Shown here: in pieces, positions 1-6,406 of the stretch | Layout: each line of letters opens with the position of its first letter | Position numbering within the stretch: the stretch's first letter is position 1 | Source of the DNA: JBFKQC01 sp041627895 | Lineage (GTDB): Bacteria; Pseudomonadota; Alphaproteobacteria; Rhodobacterales; Rhodobacteraceae | Assembly: GCA_041627895.1 (NCBI GenBank) | Contig: JBFKQC010000096.1 | Span: 1-11,587 of the forward strand | Reading direction: 5' to 3' | Length of the DNA stretch: 11,587 bases | The notes under the pieces: model-generated | The model's input: only the letters and a program-made list of their open reading frames with translations | The model's database searches: none | Told to the model about the DNA's origin: nothing | Position numbers and translations under genes: made by a program

Positions 1-1256
1 ACGACCGCGGCCTGCTGAACCCGCGCGGGCACCGCGACTTGCTGGACGACTTCGCCGGCGCGGGCGACCTGATCGCCGCGACGCGCGCCGCCTGGCGGGC
101 GCGTGGCGAGGCGGAAAAGGCGCTTGCCGCCGCCGAGGCCGCGCTTGACGGGGTCCGCGCCGAAGAGGATTTCCTGCGTCATTCCGTGGCTGAACTGGAC
201 GCGCTGAACCCTGCCCCCGGCGAAGAGGCCGAACTCGACACCCGCCGCCGCCTGATGCAGGCGGCCGAGCGGATCCAGGGCGACATCGCCAAGGCGCACG
301 AGGCGATGGGCTATGACGGGGCCGAGGGGCTTCTGGGCAACGCGCTGCGCTGGCTCGAGGACGTGGCCGAGCGCGCCGAGGGCCGGCTCGAGGCGCCGGT
401 CGCCGCGCTGGGGCGGGCGCTGGACGAACTGGGCGCTGCCGAGCAGGGCGTCGCGCGCTGCCTGGAAGAGATGCGCTTTGACCCGGTCGAGCTGGAGGCG
501 GCGGAAGAGCGGCTTTTCGCGATCCGCGGCCTGGCGCGCAAGCACGGCGTCGCGCCGGACGAACTGGCCGGTTTCGCCGAGACCCTGCGCGGCAAGCTGG
601 ATGCGCTCGACGGCGGCGCGGCGGACCTCGAGACGCTGGCGCGGGCGGTGGCCGACGCGGGCGCGGCCTATGACGCGGCGGCCGGGGCGCTGGGCGAACG
701 GCGTCGTGCGGCGGCGGCGGAACTGGACCGGGCGATGGCGCATGAACTGGCGCCGCTGAAAATGGAGCGCGCCGCCTTCGCCACCGAAATCGCCGCGGCG
801 GAACCCGGCCCCTCGGGCCGCGACGCGGTGGCCTTCACCGTCGCGACCAATCCCGGCGCGCCGCAGGGGCCGCTCAACCGCATCGCCTCGGGCGGCGAGC
901 TCAGCCGGTTCCTCCTGGCGCTGAAGGTCTGCCTGACGAAGGGCGCCAGCGGCATCACCATGATCTTCGACGAGATCGACCGCGGCGTCGGCGGCGCGAC
1001 GGCGGACGCGGTCGGTCGGCGGCTGAGCCGGCTGGCCGAGGATTGCCAGGTGCTGGTGGTGACGCATTCGCCGCAGGTCGCCGCGCGGGCCCAGCACCAT
1101 TGGCAGGTCGCCAAACTCGTGGCCGACGAGACGACGCTGTCGACCGTCACACCGCTCGCCGGCAGCGCGCGGGTCGACGAAATCGCCCGGATGCTGGCGG
1201 GCGACACCGTGACCGACGAGGCCCGCGGCGCCGCCAAGGCGCTGTTGGCGGGTTAG
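1..1256 (+). CDS. recN: DNA repair ATPase RecN, 5' truncated by window edge
   Basis: SMC-like ABC ATPase that acts at DNA double-strand breaks in the cytoplasm/nucleoid. The frame is open from base 3 (Asp-Arg-Gly-Leu-Leu-Asn-Pro-Arg-Gly-His), so the TTG at 39 is an internal Leu and not a start. About 417 residues are visible against a family length near 550; the N-terminal Walker A part lies left of the window. Seen: a long Ala/Glu/Arg-rich coiled-coil region (roughly bases 90-800), the ABC signature IASGGELSR (882-908), Walker B with catalytic acid ITMIFDEID (954-980) followed by a D-loop-like RGVGGATAD, and the H-loop VVTHSPQVAAR (ending 1088). The coiled-coil plus this C-terminal lobe is diagnostic of RecN rather than of a transporter ATPase. 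Stop TAG at 1254-1256. A membrane-protein gene follows after four bases, probably co-transcribed. In related genomes recN commonly lies downstream of ftsZ-lpxC-bamD, which would be off the left edge. Confidence 0.96.
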   Translation, partial: DRGLLNPRGHRDLLDDFAGAGDLIAATRAAWRARGEAEKALAAAEAALDGVRAEEDFLRHSVAELDALNPAPGEEAELDTRRRLMQAAERIQGDIAKAHEAMGYDGAEGLLGNALRWLEDVAERAEGRLEAPVAALGRALDELGAAEQGVARCLEEMRFDPVELEAAEERLFAIRGLARKHGVAPDELAGFAETLRGKLDALDGGAADLETLARAVADAGAAYDAAAGALGERRRAAAAELDRAMAHELAPLKMERAAFATEIAAAEPGPSGRDAVAFTVATNPGAPQGPLNRIASGGELSRFLLALKVCLTKGASGITMIFDEIDRGVGGATADAVGRRLSRLAEDCQVLVVTHSPQVAARAQHHWQVAKLVADETTLSTVTPLAGSARVDEIARMLAGDTVTDEARGAAKALLAG

Positions 1257-1260
1257 GCCG

Positions 1261-1653
1261 GTGGGCGCCGCCGCAAGGGCCGGGCTGGCCTACTTTGCCG
1301 CCGTGTTCGCCGCCGGGTTCGTGCTGGGGACGCTGCGGGTGATGGTGGTGGTCCCGGCGCTGGGCGAGGTCGCGGCGGTGCTGCTGGAATTGCCGGTGAT
1401 GCTGGCGCTGTCGTGGGTCGCCTGCCGCTGGCTGATCGCCCGGTTCCGCGTCGCGGCCCGGCCGGCAGAGCGCCTGGCGATGGGCGGCGTCGCCTTCGCC
1501 GTGCTGATGCTGGCCGAGGCGGGGCTGGCAATCCTCGGCTTCGGGCAGAGCCTTGCGGGATACCTGTCGGCCCTGACCGGCCTGCCCGGCGCGATCGGGC
1601 TGGCGGGACAGGTCGCCTTTGCCGCCATGCCGCTGGTCCAGGCGCGCGCCTGA
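1261..1653 (+). CDS. Small multi-pass membrane protein of unknown function
   Basis: I do not recognise this 130-residue protein. It is strongly hydrophobic, with about four predicted membrane segments near residues 7-29, 36-59, 72-95 and 108-126. An arginine-rich loop (about 57-71) separates segments two and three; by the positive-inside rule it is probably cytoplasmic. There are no Cys/His clusters or catalytic-looking motifs. The GTG start at 1261 is chosen because it lies four bases after the recN stop and keeps the first membrane segment; the next in-frame Met (residue 28, base 1342) would cut that segment. No strong Shine-Dalgarno is visible, so translation is probably coupled to recN. 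That it is a real gene is supported by hydrophobic periodicity and the tight spacing. Function is not inferable from sequence; a transporter-like or envelope role would be a guess. Confidence 0.72.
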   Translation: MGAAARAGLAYFAAVFAAGFVLGTLRVMVVVPALGEVAAVLLELPVMLALSWVACRWLIARFRVAARPAERLAMGGVAFAVLMLAEAGLAILGFGQSLAGYLSALTGLPGAIGLAGQVAFAAMPLVQARA

Positions 1654-1673
1654 GTGCGCGACCGCGCGCGCCG

Positions 1674-1705
1674 GCCCGGCGGCCGGGCGGCGGCAATCGT
1701 TGCCG
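1674..1705 (+). terminator. Tandem stem-loops after the recN-membrane protein pair
   Basis: Two adjacent hairpins start 20 bases past the membrane-protein stop. The first pairs GCCCGG (1674-1679) with CCGGGC (1683-1688) over a 3-nt loop. The second pairs CGGCAA (1691-1696) with TTGCCG (1700-1705) over the loop TCG. Position and compactness suit transcript ending or 3' end protection. Neither is followed by a T-tract, so a classical intrinsic terminator is not shown; Rho-assisted ending is possible. Confidence 0.35.
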
Positions 1706-1930
1706 GTCTCGTGGATGGGAACGCCGGTCGGGTGCCGGCTCATCGGGATGGCGGCGCCGCCAGGTGACGTGATCCGGGGACATGCGCCCCAGGTCCCGGC
1801 CCGGGCGCTACCCCGGACCGTCGATCGTTCGCGGACCGCCCCTGCCGTTTCACGGGCGCGGGGCCGGATTGTCATAGTCACGCGCAATCCGCGCGCGGAA
1901 GCTTCGGCGCAGGGTTCTATCGGGTCGCGG

Positions 1931-1945
1931 TTAAGGCGCCGTTAA
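1931..1945. promoter_or_regulatory. CtrA-type box, TTAA-N7-TTAA
   Basis: The sequence TTAA-GGCGCCG-TTAA matches the full-site form of the binding motif of CtrA, the alphaproteobacterial cell-cycle response regulator (two TTAA half-sites, seven bases apart, one helical turn). I found no other TTAA in the window, so both occurrences in 11.6 kb are in this exact spacing. It is in a gap between convergent genes rather than before a gene start, so its target is unclear. On the - strand the outer half-site reads TTAACG, and 18 bases further there is GATAGA (about 1919-1924), a weak promoter-like pair directed left. Binding is inferred from the motif alone. Confidence 0.4.
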
Positions 1946-2088
1946 GCCTGCGCGCGCCGCTCATCCGGGCGGCCTCTGCTTTCCGGGCGGATCATGCCGG
2001 CGGCGGGCCTCCGGCCTGTCTGGGGCGCAACCGGATCGCCCTGCCCTGCACCGCCGAAAGGCACCCAGCGGCGGGCTTGCACCTGCGC

Positions 2089-2103
2089 CCCGGCAAGGCC
2101 GGG
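2089..2103 (-). terminator. GC stem-loop downstream of the GFA gene
   Basis: A perfect 6-bp stem (2089-2094 with 2098-2103) with a 3-nt loop lies about 56 bases past the stop of the leftward GFA gene. On the - strand it reads CCCGGC-CTT-GCCGGG. No T-tract follows on the - strand, so it is only a candidate end point for the murD-GFA transcript. Confidence 0.25.
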
Positions 2104-2158
2104 TCGCGATATCCGAGACCAGGGCCCGTGCCCGGTGCGCCGTCCCCGGCCACCGCCC

Positions 2159-2638
2159 CTACCGGCGCGCCCGCGCCTTTTCGCGCATCGCGCGGTGGCG
2201 GGCGAGGCTGGCCTCCGGCCAATACTCGCGGCGGTCATAGTATTCCGCGACCGCCGGCACCCGGTCGCCGAGGTCGAGCCAGGGCAGCCGCGTCGAGGTG
2301 AAGATATGGATGTCGGGCGGACAGGCCGCCGGGTCGTCCAGCGTGCCGACCCGCACGAAGGCAAGCGCCCTTCCGTCGCCGGCGTAATGGCTCCAGACCG
2401 CGACGCGGCAGGCGGGACAGCGGGCGATCTCCTGCCCCTTGCCCGATGCCGACGGGGTCGGCACCTGGTCCGGCGCGCCGGACAGCAGTTCCACCCGGTC
2501 GGCCTCGATCAGCGCGTTCAGCGCAAAGGCCGCACCGGTCTCGCGCTGGCACCAGGTGCAGTGGCAGCAATGCACGAAAAGCGGTGTATCAGCCAGCCGG
2601 TAGCGCACGGCGCCGCAGGTGCAGCCGCCCTGCATCAT
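2159..2638 (-). CDS. GFA/CENP-V family zinc-binding protein
   Basis: A 159-residue protein of the glutathione-dependent formaldehyde-activating (GFA) fold. Visible zinc ligands: CTC near the N-terminus (Cys6, Cys8), the cluster HCCHCTWCQRETG (Cys24/25, Cys27, Cys30) and CPAC (Cys74, Cys77). In the family the CxC and CPxC pairs hold a structural zinc and the CxCxxC cluster a second, catalytic-site zinc. The founding member, from Paracoccus denitrificans, promotes the reaction of formaldehyde with glutathione, but most members have unknown substrates, so formaldehyde use here is not shown. Two consecutive ATGs exist. The first (2638) overlaps the murD stop as ATGA; the second (2635) overlaps as TGATG and has the better distance (7 nt) to the GGAGG at 2643-2647. 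It is translationally coupled to murD, and no dedicated promoter is seen. No biochemical link to peptidoglycan is known to me. Confidence 0.9.
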   Translation of the reverse strand: MMQGGCTCGAVRYRLADTPLFVHCCHCTWCQRETGAAFALNALIEADRVELLSGAPDQVPTPSASGKGQEIARCPACRVAVWSHYAGDGRALAFVRVGTLDDPAACPPDIHIFTSTRLPWLDLGDRVPAVAEYYDRREYWPEASLARHRAMREKARARR

Positions 2639-4041
2639 GCGTCCTCCACGATCTTGCGGACGCAGGCCATGAAATCCTCGCCGCGTTTCTCGAAATCCGG
2701 GTATTGGTCAAAGCTAGCCGCGGCGGGCGCCAGCAGCACCGTGTCGCCCGGTTCCGCCTCTGCCGCGGCGCGGGCCACGGCGCGGGCCATCGTCTCGCAG
2801 ATCTCGTGCGGCGTCGGGCCAAGCTGCAGCGCGAAGTCGCGCGCCGAGTGACCGATCAGATAGGCTTTGGCGACGGTGCCCAGATGCGGCTTCAGGCTGT
2901 CGATCCCGCCATCCTTGCCGAGCCCGCCGGCGATCCAGCGGATGTTGGCGAAGGCCTGCAGCGCCTGCGCGGCGCTCTCGGCATTCGTGGCCTTGCTGTC
3001 GTTGACGAAACGCACGCCGTCCCGCTCGGCCACAAGCTGGCTGCGGTGCGGCAGGCCGGCGAACGAATGGAACGCCTGCTCGATCAGCCTGGGCGCCAGG
3101 CCCAGCGCACGGGTGGCGGCGTAGGCCGCACAGGCGTTCTGGTGGTTGTGGCTGCCCGGCAGCCCGGCGATGGCGCGCAGGTCGACCGCGGCCGCCTGCC
3201 GGCCCTTGCGGGTCTCGGCCAGGAACCCCTTGCGCGCCGTGACGGACCAGCCGGGACCGCCGAGCTTGGCCGTGCGCGACACGCGTATCACCCGGTCGTC
3301 CTCGGCCGACAGCGCGACCTGGTTCGCCAGATACCGCCCCTCGGGCTCGTCGACGCCGATCACCGCGCGGTCCGGCGCGCCCTCGGCGAAAAGCCGGCGC
3401 TTGGCGGCGAAATAGCCGCCCAGCCCAGCGTGCCGGTCCAGGTGATCGGGGGTGAGGTTGGTGAAGACAGCAATATCCGGCGTCAGCGCGCGCGCCAGAT
3501 CGGTCTGGTAGCTCGACAGCTCCAGCACCACGACCTCGCCGTCCTGGCCGGGGTCCAGATCCAGCACGCCGCGCCCGATATTGCCGGCCAGCTGCGTGGG
3601 CTTGCCGGCGTGGCGCAGGATGTGGTGGATCAGCGCCGCCGTGGTCGACTTGCCGTTCGATCCGGTGACGGCGATCACCCGCGGCGCGGTGTCGAAACGG
3701 TCCCAGTCGGGCGTCGCGAAGGAGCGGAAGAACAGGCCGATATCGTTGTCGACCGGCACGCCCGCGTCCCAGGCCGCGGCGATCACCGGGTTGGGCGCGG
3801 GATAGAGATGCGGGATGCCGGGCGAGACGATCAGCGCGGCGACGTCGTCGAACGCGCCCCGCCGCGACAGGTCGTGCAGCGCGAAGCCCTGCGCCTCGGC
3901 CGCGGCGCGCGCCTCGGCGCCGTCGTCCCAGCACAGCGGCTCGGCCCCGCCCGCGGCGAGCGCCCGCGCGGCGGCGAGGCCGGAGCGGCCAAGGCCCAGG
4001 ACGGCGACCTTGCGGTCGCGATATCCGCGCACGGGGATCAT
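2635..4041 (-). CDS. murD: UDP-N-acetylmuramoyl-L-alanine--D-glutamate ligase
   Basis: Cytoplasmic ATP-dependent ligase that adds D-Glu to UDP-MurNAc-L-Ala, the second amino-acid step of the peptidoglycan stem peptide. The 468 residues fit the family (about 440-470). Domain 1 has a Rossmann-like start, VAVLGLGRSG (12-21). The central ATPase domain has the P-loop GSNGKST (127-133), LELSSYQ (173-179), NLTPDHLDRH (195-204) and the lysine expected to be carbamylated, Lys214 in FAAKRRLF. The C-terminal domain has GLPHRSQ (329-335), NDSKATN (347-353) and SFDQYPDFEKRG (443-454). NDSKATN and GLPHR separate MurD from the other Mur ligases. The start ATG at 4041 has a good Shine-Dalgarno, GGAAGG (4048-4053), six bases upstream; an out-of-frame ATG lies five bases upstream. 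A 190-nt gap precedes it, so it may have its own promoter. It overlaps the GFA gene by four bases. ftsW, the usual next gene, is absent. Confidence 0.97.
   Translation of the reverse strand: MIPVRGYRDRKVAVLGLGRSGLAAARALAAGGAEPLCWDDGAEARAAAEAQGFALHDLSRRGAFDDVAALIVSPGIPHLYPAPNPVIAAAWDAGVPVDNDIGLFFRSFATPDWDRFDTAPRVIAVTGSNGKSTTAALIHHILRHAGKPTQLAGNIGRGVLDLDPGQDGEVVVLELSSYQTDLARALTPDIAVFTNLTPDHLDRHAGLGGYFAAKRRLFAEGAPDRAVIGVDEPEGRYLANQVALSAEDDRVIRVSRTAKLGGPGWSVTARKGFLAETRKGRQAAAVDLRAIAGLPGSHNHQNACAAYAATRALGLAPRLIEQAFHSFAGLPHRSQLVAERDGVRFVNDSKATNAESAAQALQAFANIRWIAGGLGKDGGIDSLKPHLGTVAKAYLIGHSARDFALQLGPTPHEICETMARAVARAAAEAEPGDTVLLAPAAASFDQYPDFEKRGEDFMACVRKIVEDA
2643..2647 (-). promoter_or_regulatory. 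Ribosome binding site of the GFA gene
   Basis: GGAGG on the - strand inside the 3' end of murD. It is four bases from the first ATG (2638) and seven from the second (2635); the second spacing is more usual, so the protein may start at the second Met. Confidence 0.6.
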
Positions 4042-4231
4042 GGCATGCCTTCCAAGCGTCGTCCCGCATCGCTAGCCTGTCCGGGGGGGCTTTTCCAGCC
4101 TCTTGCGCGCATCGGCGTGGCGCGGCGCCGGGTGGCGATTTGCCCTTCGCCGCCGCCACCGCGCCGCGGCCCCGGGTTCAGAATCCATGTCCGCAGACCC
4201 GGCCTTTCCAGACCGCTCCGGGCCGAACACC
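4042..4231. other. 190-nt gap between SDR and murD
   Basis: No protein-like frame with a start signal is present. It contains the murD Shine-Dalgarno (4048-4053), an A-containing purine stretch followed by a C7 run on the - strand (around 4083-4095), and one GANTC site (4181-4185), the target of the cell-cycle methylase CcrM in alphaproteobacteria. I see no convincing -35/-10 pair or T-tract terminator. As the only sizeable gap between mraY and murD, it is the likeliest place for an internal promoter for murD-GFA. Confidence 0.5.
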
Positions 4232-4888
4232 CTACCAGGCGATCCTTTTCCGCCGGCGGAAGAACCCGCCCGTCGGCCCGCCGCGCGGCAGGGTGGCGAG
4301 CCAGATCGCGGTGTCGGCGGCCTCTTCGGGCGTGCGGGTGGCGTTCGGCCCGCCCATGCGGGTCTTGACCCAGCCCGGGCACATCGCGTTGATCTTCACG
4401 TCGCCCTCGGCGGCGTCGGCGGCCCGCACCGTCAGCGCGTTCAGCGCCGCCTTGGCCGCGCCATAGGCGCCGCCGCCGCCCAACCCCTCGGCAAAGCTGC
4501 CCCAGCCCGACGAGACGTTGACGATGCGCCCGTAGCCGCGCCGCTCCATCCCCGGCAGGACCAGCCGCATCAGCTCGTAGGGCGCGGCGACCATCACCTG
4601 CATCGAGCGCGCGAAATTGTCGTGCGCGCCGAACAGCGGCACCTTTTCGAGGATGCCCGCATTGTTGACCAGCACGTCGATCTCGCCGGCGTCGGCCAGC
4701 GCGGCCTGGAACCGCTCGGGCACCTCGAGGTCGAGATGCACCCAGCGCAGGCCCAGCGCCCTGGCCGCCGCCCTGCCCTCGCCCGCCACCCGCGCGCCGA
4801 TCACCACCTCGAGCCCGGCCTCGCGCAGCCCCGCCGCGATGGCGTACCCGATTCCGCGATTGCCGCCGGTGACAAGGGCGCGGCGCAT
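4232..4888 (-). CDS. SDR family oxidoreductase, carbonyl-reductase-like
   Basis: A 218-residue classical short-chain dehydrogenase/reductase, presumably cytoplasmic. Seen: the cofactor loop TGGNRGIG (7-14), GAR after the second beta strand (31-33; the basic residue suggests NADP(H)), NNAG (75-78), NVSSG (124-128, catalytic Ser) and the YxxxK pair Tyr142/Lys146. The C-terminal part, CPGWVKTRMGG then TPEEAADTAIWLATLP and a final Lys-Arg-Ile-Ala-Trp, resembles the CBR1/plant carbonyl-reductase branch rather than FabG. The substrate is unknown. The ATG at 4888 is chosen over the GTG at 4891: it has GAGG (4896-4899) at seven bases against four, and forms a TGATG overlap with the ACT gene stop. The two genes are therefore coupled. 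Their position between mraY and murD is unusual and no role in wall synthesis can be inferred. Confidence 0.92.
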   Translation of the reverse strand: MRRALVTGGNRGIGYAIAAGLREAGLEVVIGARVAGEGRAAARALGLRWVHLDLEVPERFQAALADAGEIDVLVNNAGILEKVPLFGAHDNFARSMQVMVAAPYELMRLVLPGMERRGYGRIVNVSSGWGSFAEGLGGGGAYGAAKAALNALTVRAADAAEGDVKINAMCPGWVKTRMGGPNATRTPEEAADTAIWLATLPRGGPTGGFFRRRKRIAW

Positions 4889-5280
4889 CACGGCGCCTCG
4901 CCCGCCAGCGCCCGAAGCCGCGCCAGCGCGTTCTCGGCGTCGCCGAGCGGCACGAAGACGTGATCGTGATGGTGGCCCGCGACCAGGTTGCAGGCGATCC
5001 CCGCGTCGGCCAGCGCCGAGGTGACCGCCGCGCTCAGCCCGATGCCGTCCAGCGCCGAATTGACGGTGAGAGTGATCATCGCCATCGGCAGGTCGGTGGG
5101 CTGCCCGAGGGCCGCGGCGGTCTCGACCGGCAGCACGACCGACAGGCCCTCGCCTTCCAGGATCGTGGCCACCGCATCCGCCGGCGGATCGCCGTCGAGC
5201 GTGGCGAACACGAACGCGCCCGGGCGCCGCTGGGGTGCCACGCCGGCGATCATCGCATCGGTGTCGCGGACACGCGCCAT
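4888..5280 (-). CDS. ACT domain-containing protein (DUF2241/ACT_3 type)
   Basis: A 130-residue protein resembling the small stand-alone tandem-ACT family once called DUF2241. Recognisable parts are the N-terminal GAFVFATLDG (21-30), the EGLSVVLPVETA stretch (44-55) and the C-terminal ACT core around ITLTVNSALDGIGLSAAV (69-86), ending in AGHHHDHVFVP (101-111). ACT domains usually bind small ligands such as amino acids; the ligand and partner here are unknown. The frame extends upstream to a TTG at 5298, but the ATG at 5280 is preferred: it gives the normal family length and has AGGCGG (5289-5294) eight bases upstream, whereas the TTG has no Shine-Dalgarno. It begins 37 nt after the mraY stop, and its TGA overlaps the SDR start. 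Confidence is high for the fold and low for any function. Confidence 0.85.
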   Translation of the reverse strand: MARVRDTDAMIAGVAPQRRPGAFVFATLDGDPPADAVATILEGEGLSVVLPVETAAALGQPTDLPMAMITLTVNSALDGIGLSAAVTSALADAGIACNLVAGHHHDHVFVPLGDAENALARLRALAGEAP

Positions 5281-5317
5281 CAGCGAGACCGCCTGCAAGG
5301 GCGGGCGAGCGGCTGCA

Positions 5318-6406
5318 TCACCGCACCTTCAGCGTCGCCAGGCCGATCAGCGCCAGGATCAGCGAGATGATCCAGAACCGGATCACGATCTGCGGCTCGG
5401 CCCAGCCCTGTTTCTCGAAATGGTGGTGGATCGGCGCCATCAGGAAGACGCGCTTGCCGGTGCGCTTGAAATAGAGCACCTGGATGATCACGCTCAGCGC
5501 CTCGACCACGAACAGCCCGCCGACGATGGCCAGCACGATCTCGTGCTTGGTCGCCACCGCGATGGCACCCAGCGCGCCGCCCAGCGCCAGCGATCCGGTG
5601 TCGCCCATGAACACCGCCGCGGGCGGCGCGTTGTACCACAAGAACCCCAGCCCCCCGCCGATCAGCCCGGCGGAGAACACCAGGATTTCGCCGGTTCCGG
5701 GCACATAATGCACGTCGAGATACTGCGAGAAGTCGACCCGTCCCACCGCATAGGCGATCACCCCCAGCGTGCCGGCGGCGATCATCACCGGCATGATCGC
5801 CAACCCGTCCAGCCCGTCGGTCAGGTTCACCGCATTGGCCGCGCCGACGATCACCAGCATGGTGAACGGCAGGAACAGGATCACGCCCAGGTTCAGCAGC
5901 GCGTCCTTGAACACCGGAAACGCCAGCCGGAACGCCAGTTCGTCGGGATGCGCCATCGCCGCCCAGTAACCGGCGATCGCGGCGATCACGAAGCCGATCA
6001 ACAGCCGCACGCGCCCCGGCACGCCCTTGTGGTTCCCCTGGCTGACCTTGGCGTAGTCGTCGGCAAAGCCCACCAGGCCGAAGCCCACGGTCACGAACAG
6101 GATCATCCAGACATAGGGGTTGTCGAGCCGCGCCCAGAGAAGGCTCGCCACGATCAGCGCGCTCAGGATCAGCAGCCCGCCCATGGTGGGCGTGCCCTGC
6201 TTGGTCTCCAGATGGCTTTCCGGCCCGTCGTCGCGGATCGGCTGGCCGCTTTTCTGGCGCCGTTTCAGCAGGTCGATCAACGGCCTGCCGAAGATGAAGC
6301 CGAAGATCAGCGCGGTAAAGAACGCCCCGCCCGAGCGGAAGGTGATATAGCGGAACAGGTTGAAGAAATCGCCGCCGTCGGAAAACTCGGTCAGCCAATA
6401 GAGCAT
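5318..6406 (-). CDS. mraY: Phospho-N-acetylmuramoyl-pentapeptide-transferase
   Basis: Polytopic inner-membrane enzyme that transfers phospho-MurNAc-pentapeptide from UDP to undecaprenyl phosphate, giving lipid I. The 362 residues match the family (about 360) with ten expected membrane segments. Seen: TKQGTPTMGG (68-77), the Mg-binding Asp pair in FADDYAK (Asp116, Asp117), NAVNLTDGLDGLA (191-203), FMGDTGSLALGG (266-277) and PIHHHFE (325-331), the last being specific for MraY against WecA-type enzymes. The start ATG at 6406 follows the murF TGA with no intervening base (TGAATG), with AGGGAG (6416-6421) nine bases upstream inside murF. Expression is therefore probably coupled to murF. No oddities seen. 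Confidence 0.98.
   Translation of the reverse strand: MLYWLTEFSDGGDFFNLFRYITFRSGGAFFTALIFGFIFGRPLIDLLKRRQKSGQPIRDDGPESHLETKQGTPTMGGLLILSALIVASLLWARLDNPYVWMILFVTVGFGLVGFADDYAKVSQGNHKGVPGRVRLLIGFVIAAIAGYWAAMAHPDELAFRLAFPVFKDALLNLGVILFLPFTMLVIVGAANAVNLTDGLDGLAIMPVMIAAGTLGVIAYAVGRVDFSQYLDVHYVPGTGEILVFSAGLIGGGLGFLWYNAPPAAVFMGDTGSLALGGALGAIAVATKHEIVLAIVGGLFVVEALSVIIQVLYFKRTGKRVFLMAPIHHHFEKQGWAEPQIVIRFWIISLILALIGLATLKVR

Larger units (their letters stand above)
1654..2158. other. 505-nt convergent intergenic region
   Basis: This stretch lies between the 3' ends of the membrane-protein gene (+) and the GFA gene (-). Open frames crossing it are continuations of non-coding frames, and none has an RBS plus protein-like composition. 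What it holds: two back-to-back stem-loops (1674-1705), a 14-nt perfect palindrome (1749-1762), a 7-bp inverted repeat (1865-1871 with 1885-1891), a TTAA-N7-TTAA box (1931-1945) and a 6-bp GC stem-loop (2089-2103). No tRNA, insertion sequence or obvious T-tract terminator is visible. It is long for a gap between two convergent genes in such a compact genome, so a small RNA or a decayed gene cannot be excluded. Confidence 0.7.

Noticed and set aside
1994..2851. A + strand 285-codon frame beginning in the convergent gap just right of the CtrA-like box, which could have been its target.
   Set aside because: No RBS, Arg/Pro-rich low-complexity product, and most of it is antisense to the clearly real GFA gene.
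4083..4200. Possible transcription terminator between SDR and murD, from GC-rich palindromic bits such as CCCGGG and CCGCGG.
   Set aside because: No stable stem followed by a T-tract in the direction of transcription; the pieces are short and expected by chance at this GC content.
2446..4368. A 640-codon + strand frame across murD.
   Set aside because: Same GC-driven antisense artefact; composition is not protein-like and murD is certain on the other strand.
5281..5298. TTG start at 5298 for the ACT protein.
   Set aside because: No Shine-Dalgarno precedes it, and the ATG at 5280 has one at eight bases and gives the usual family length.
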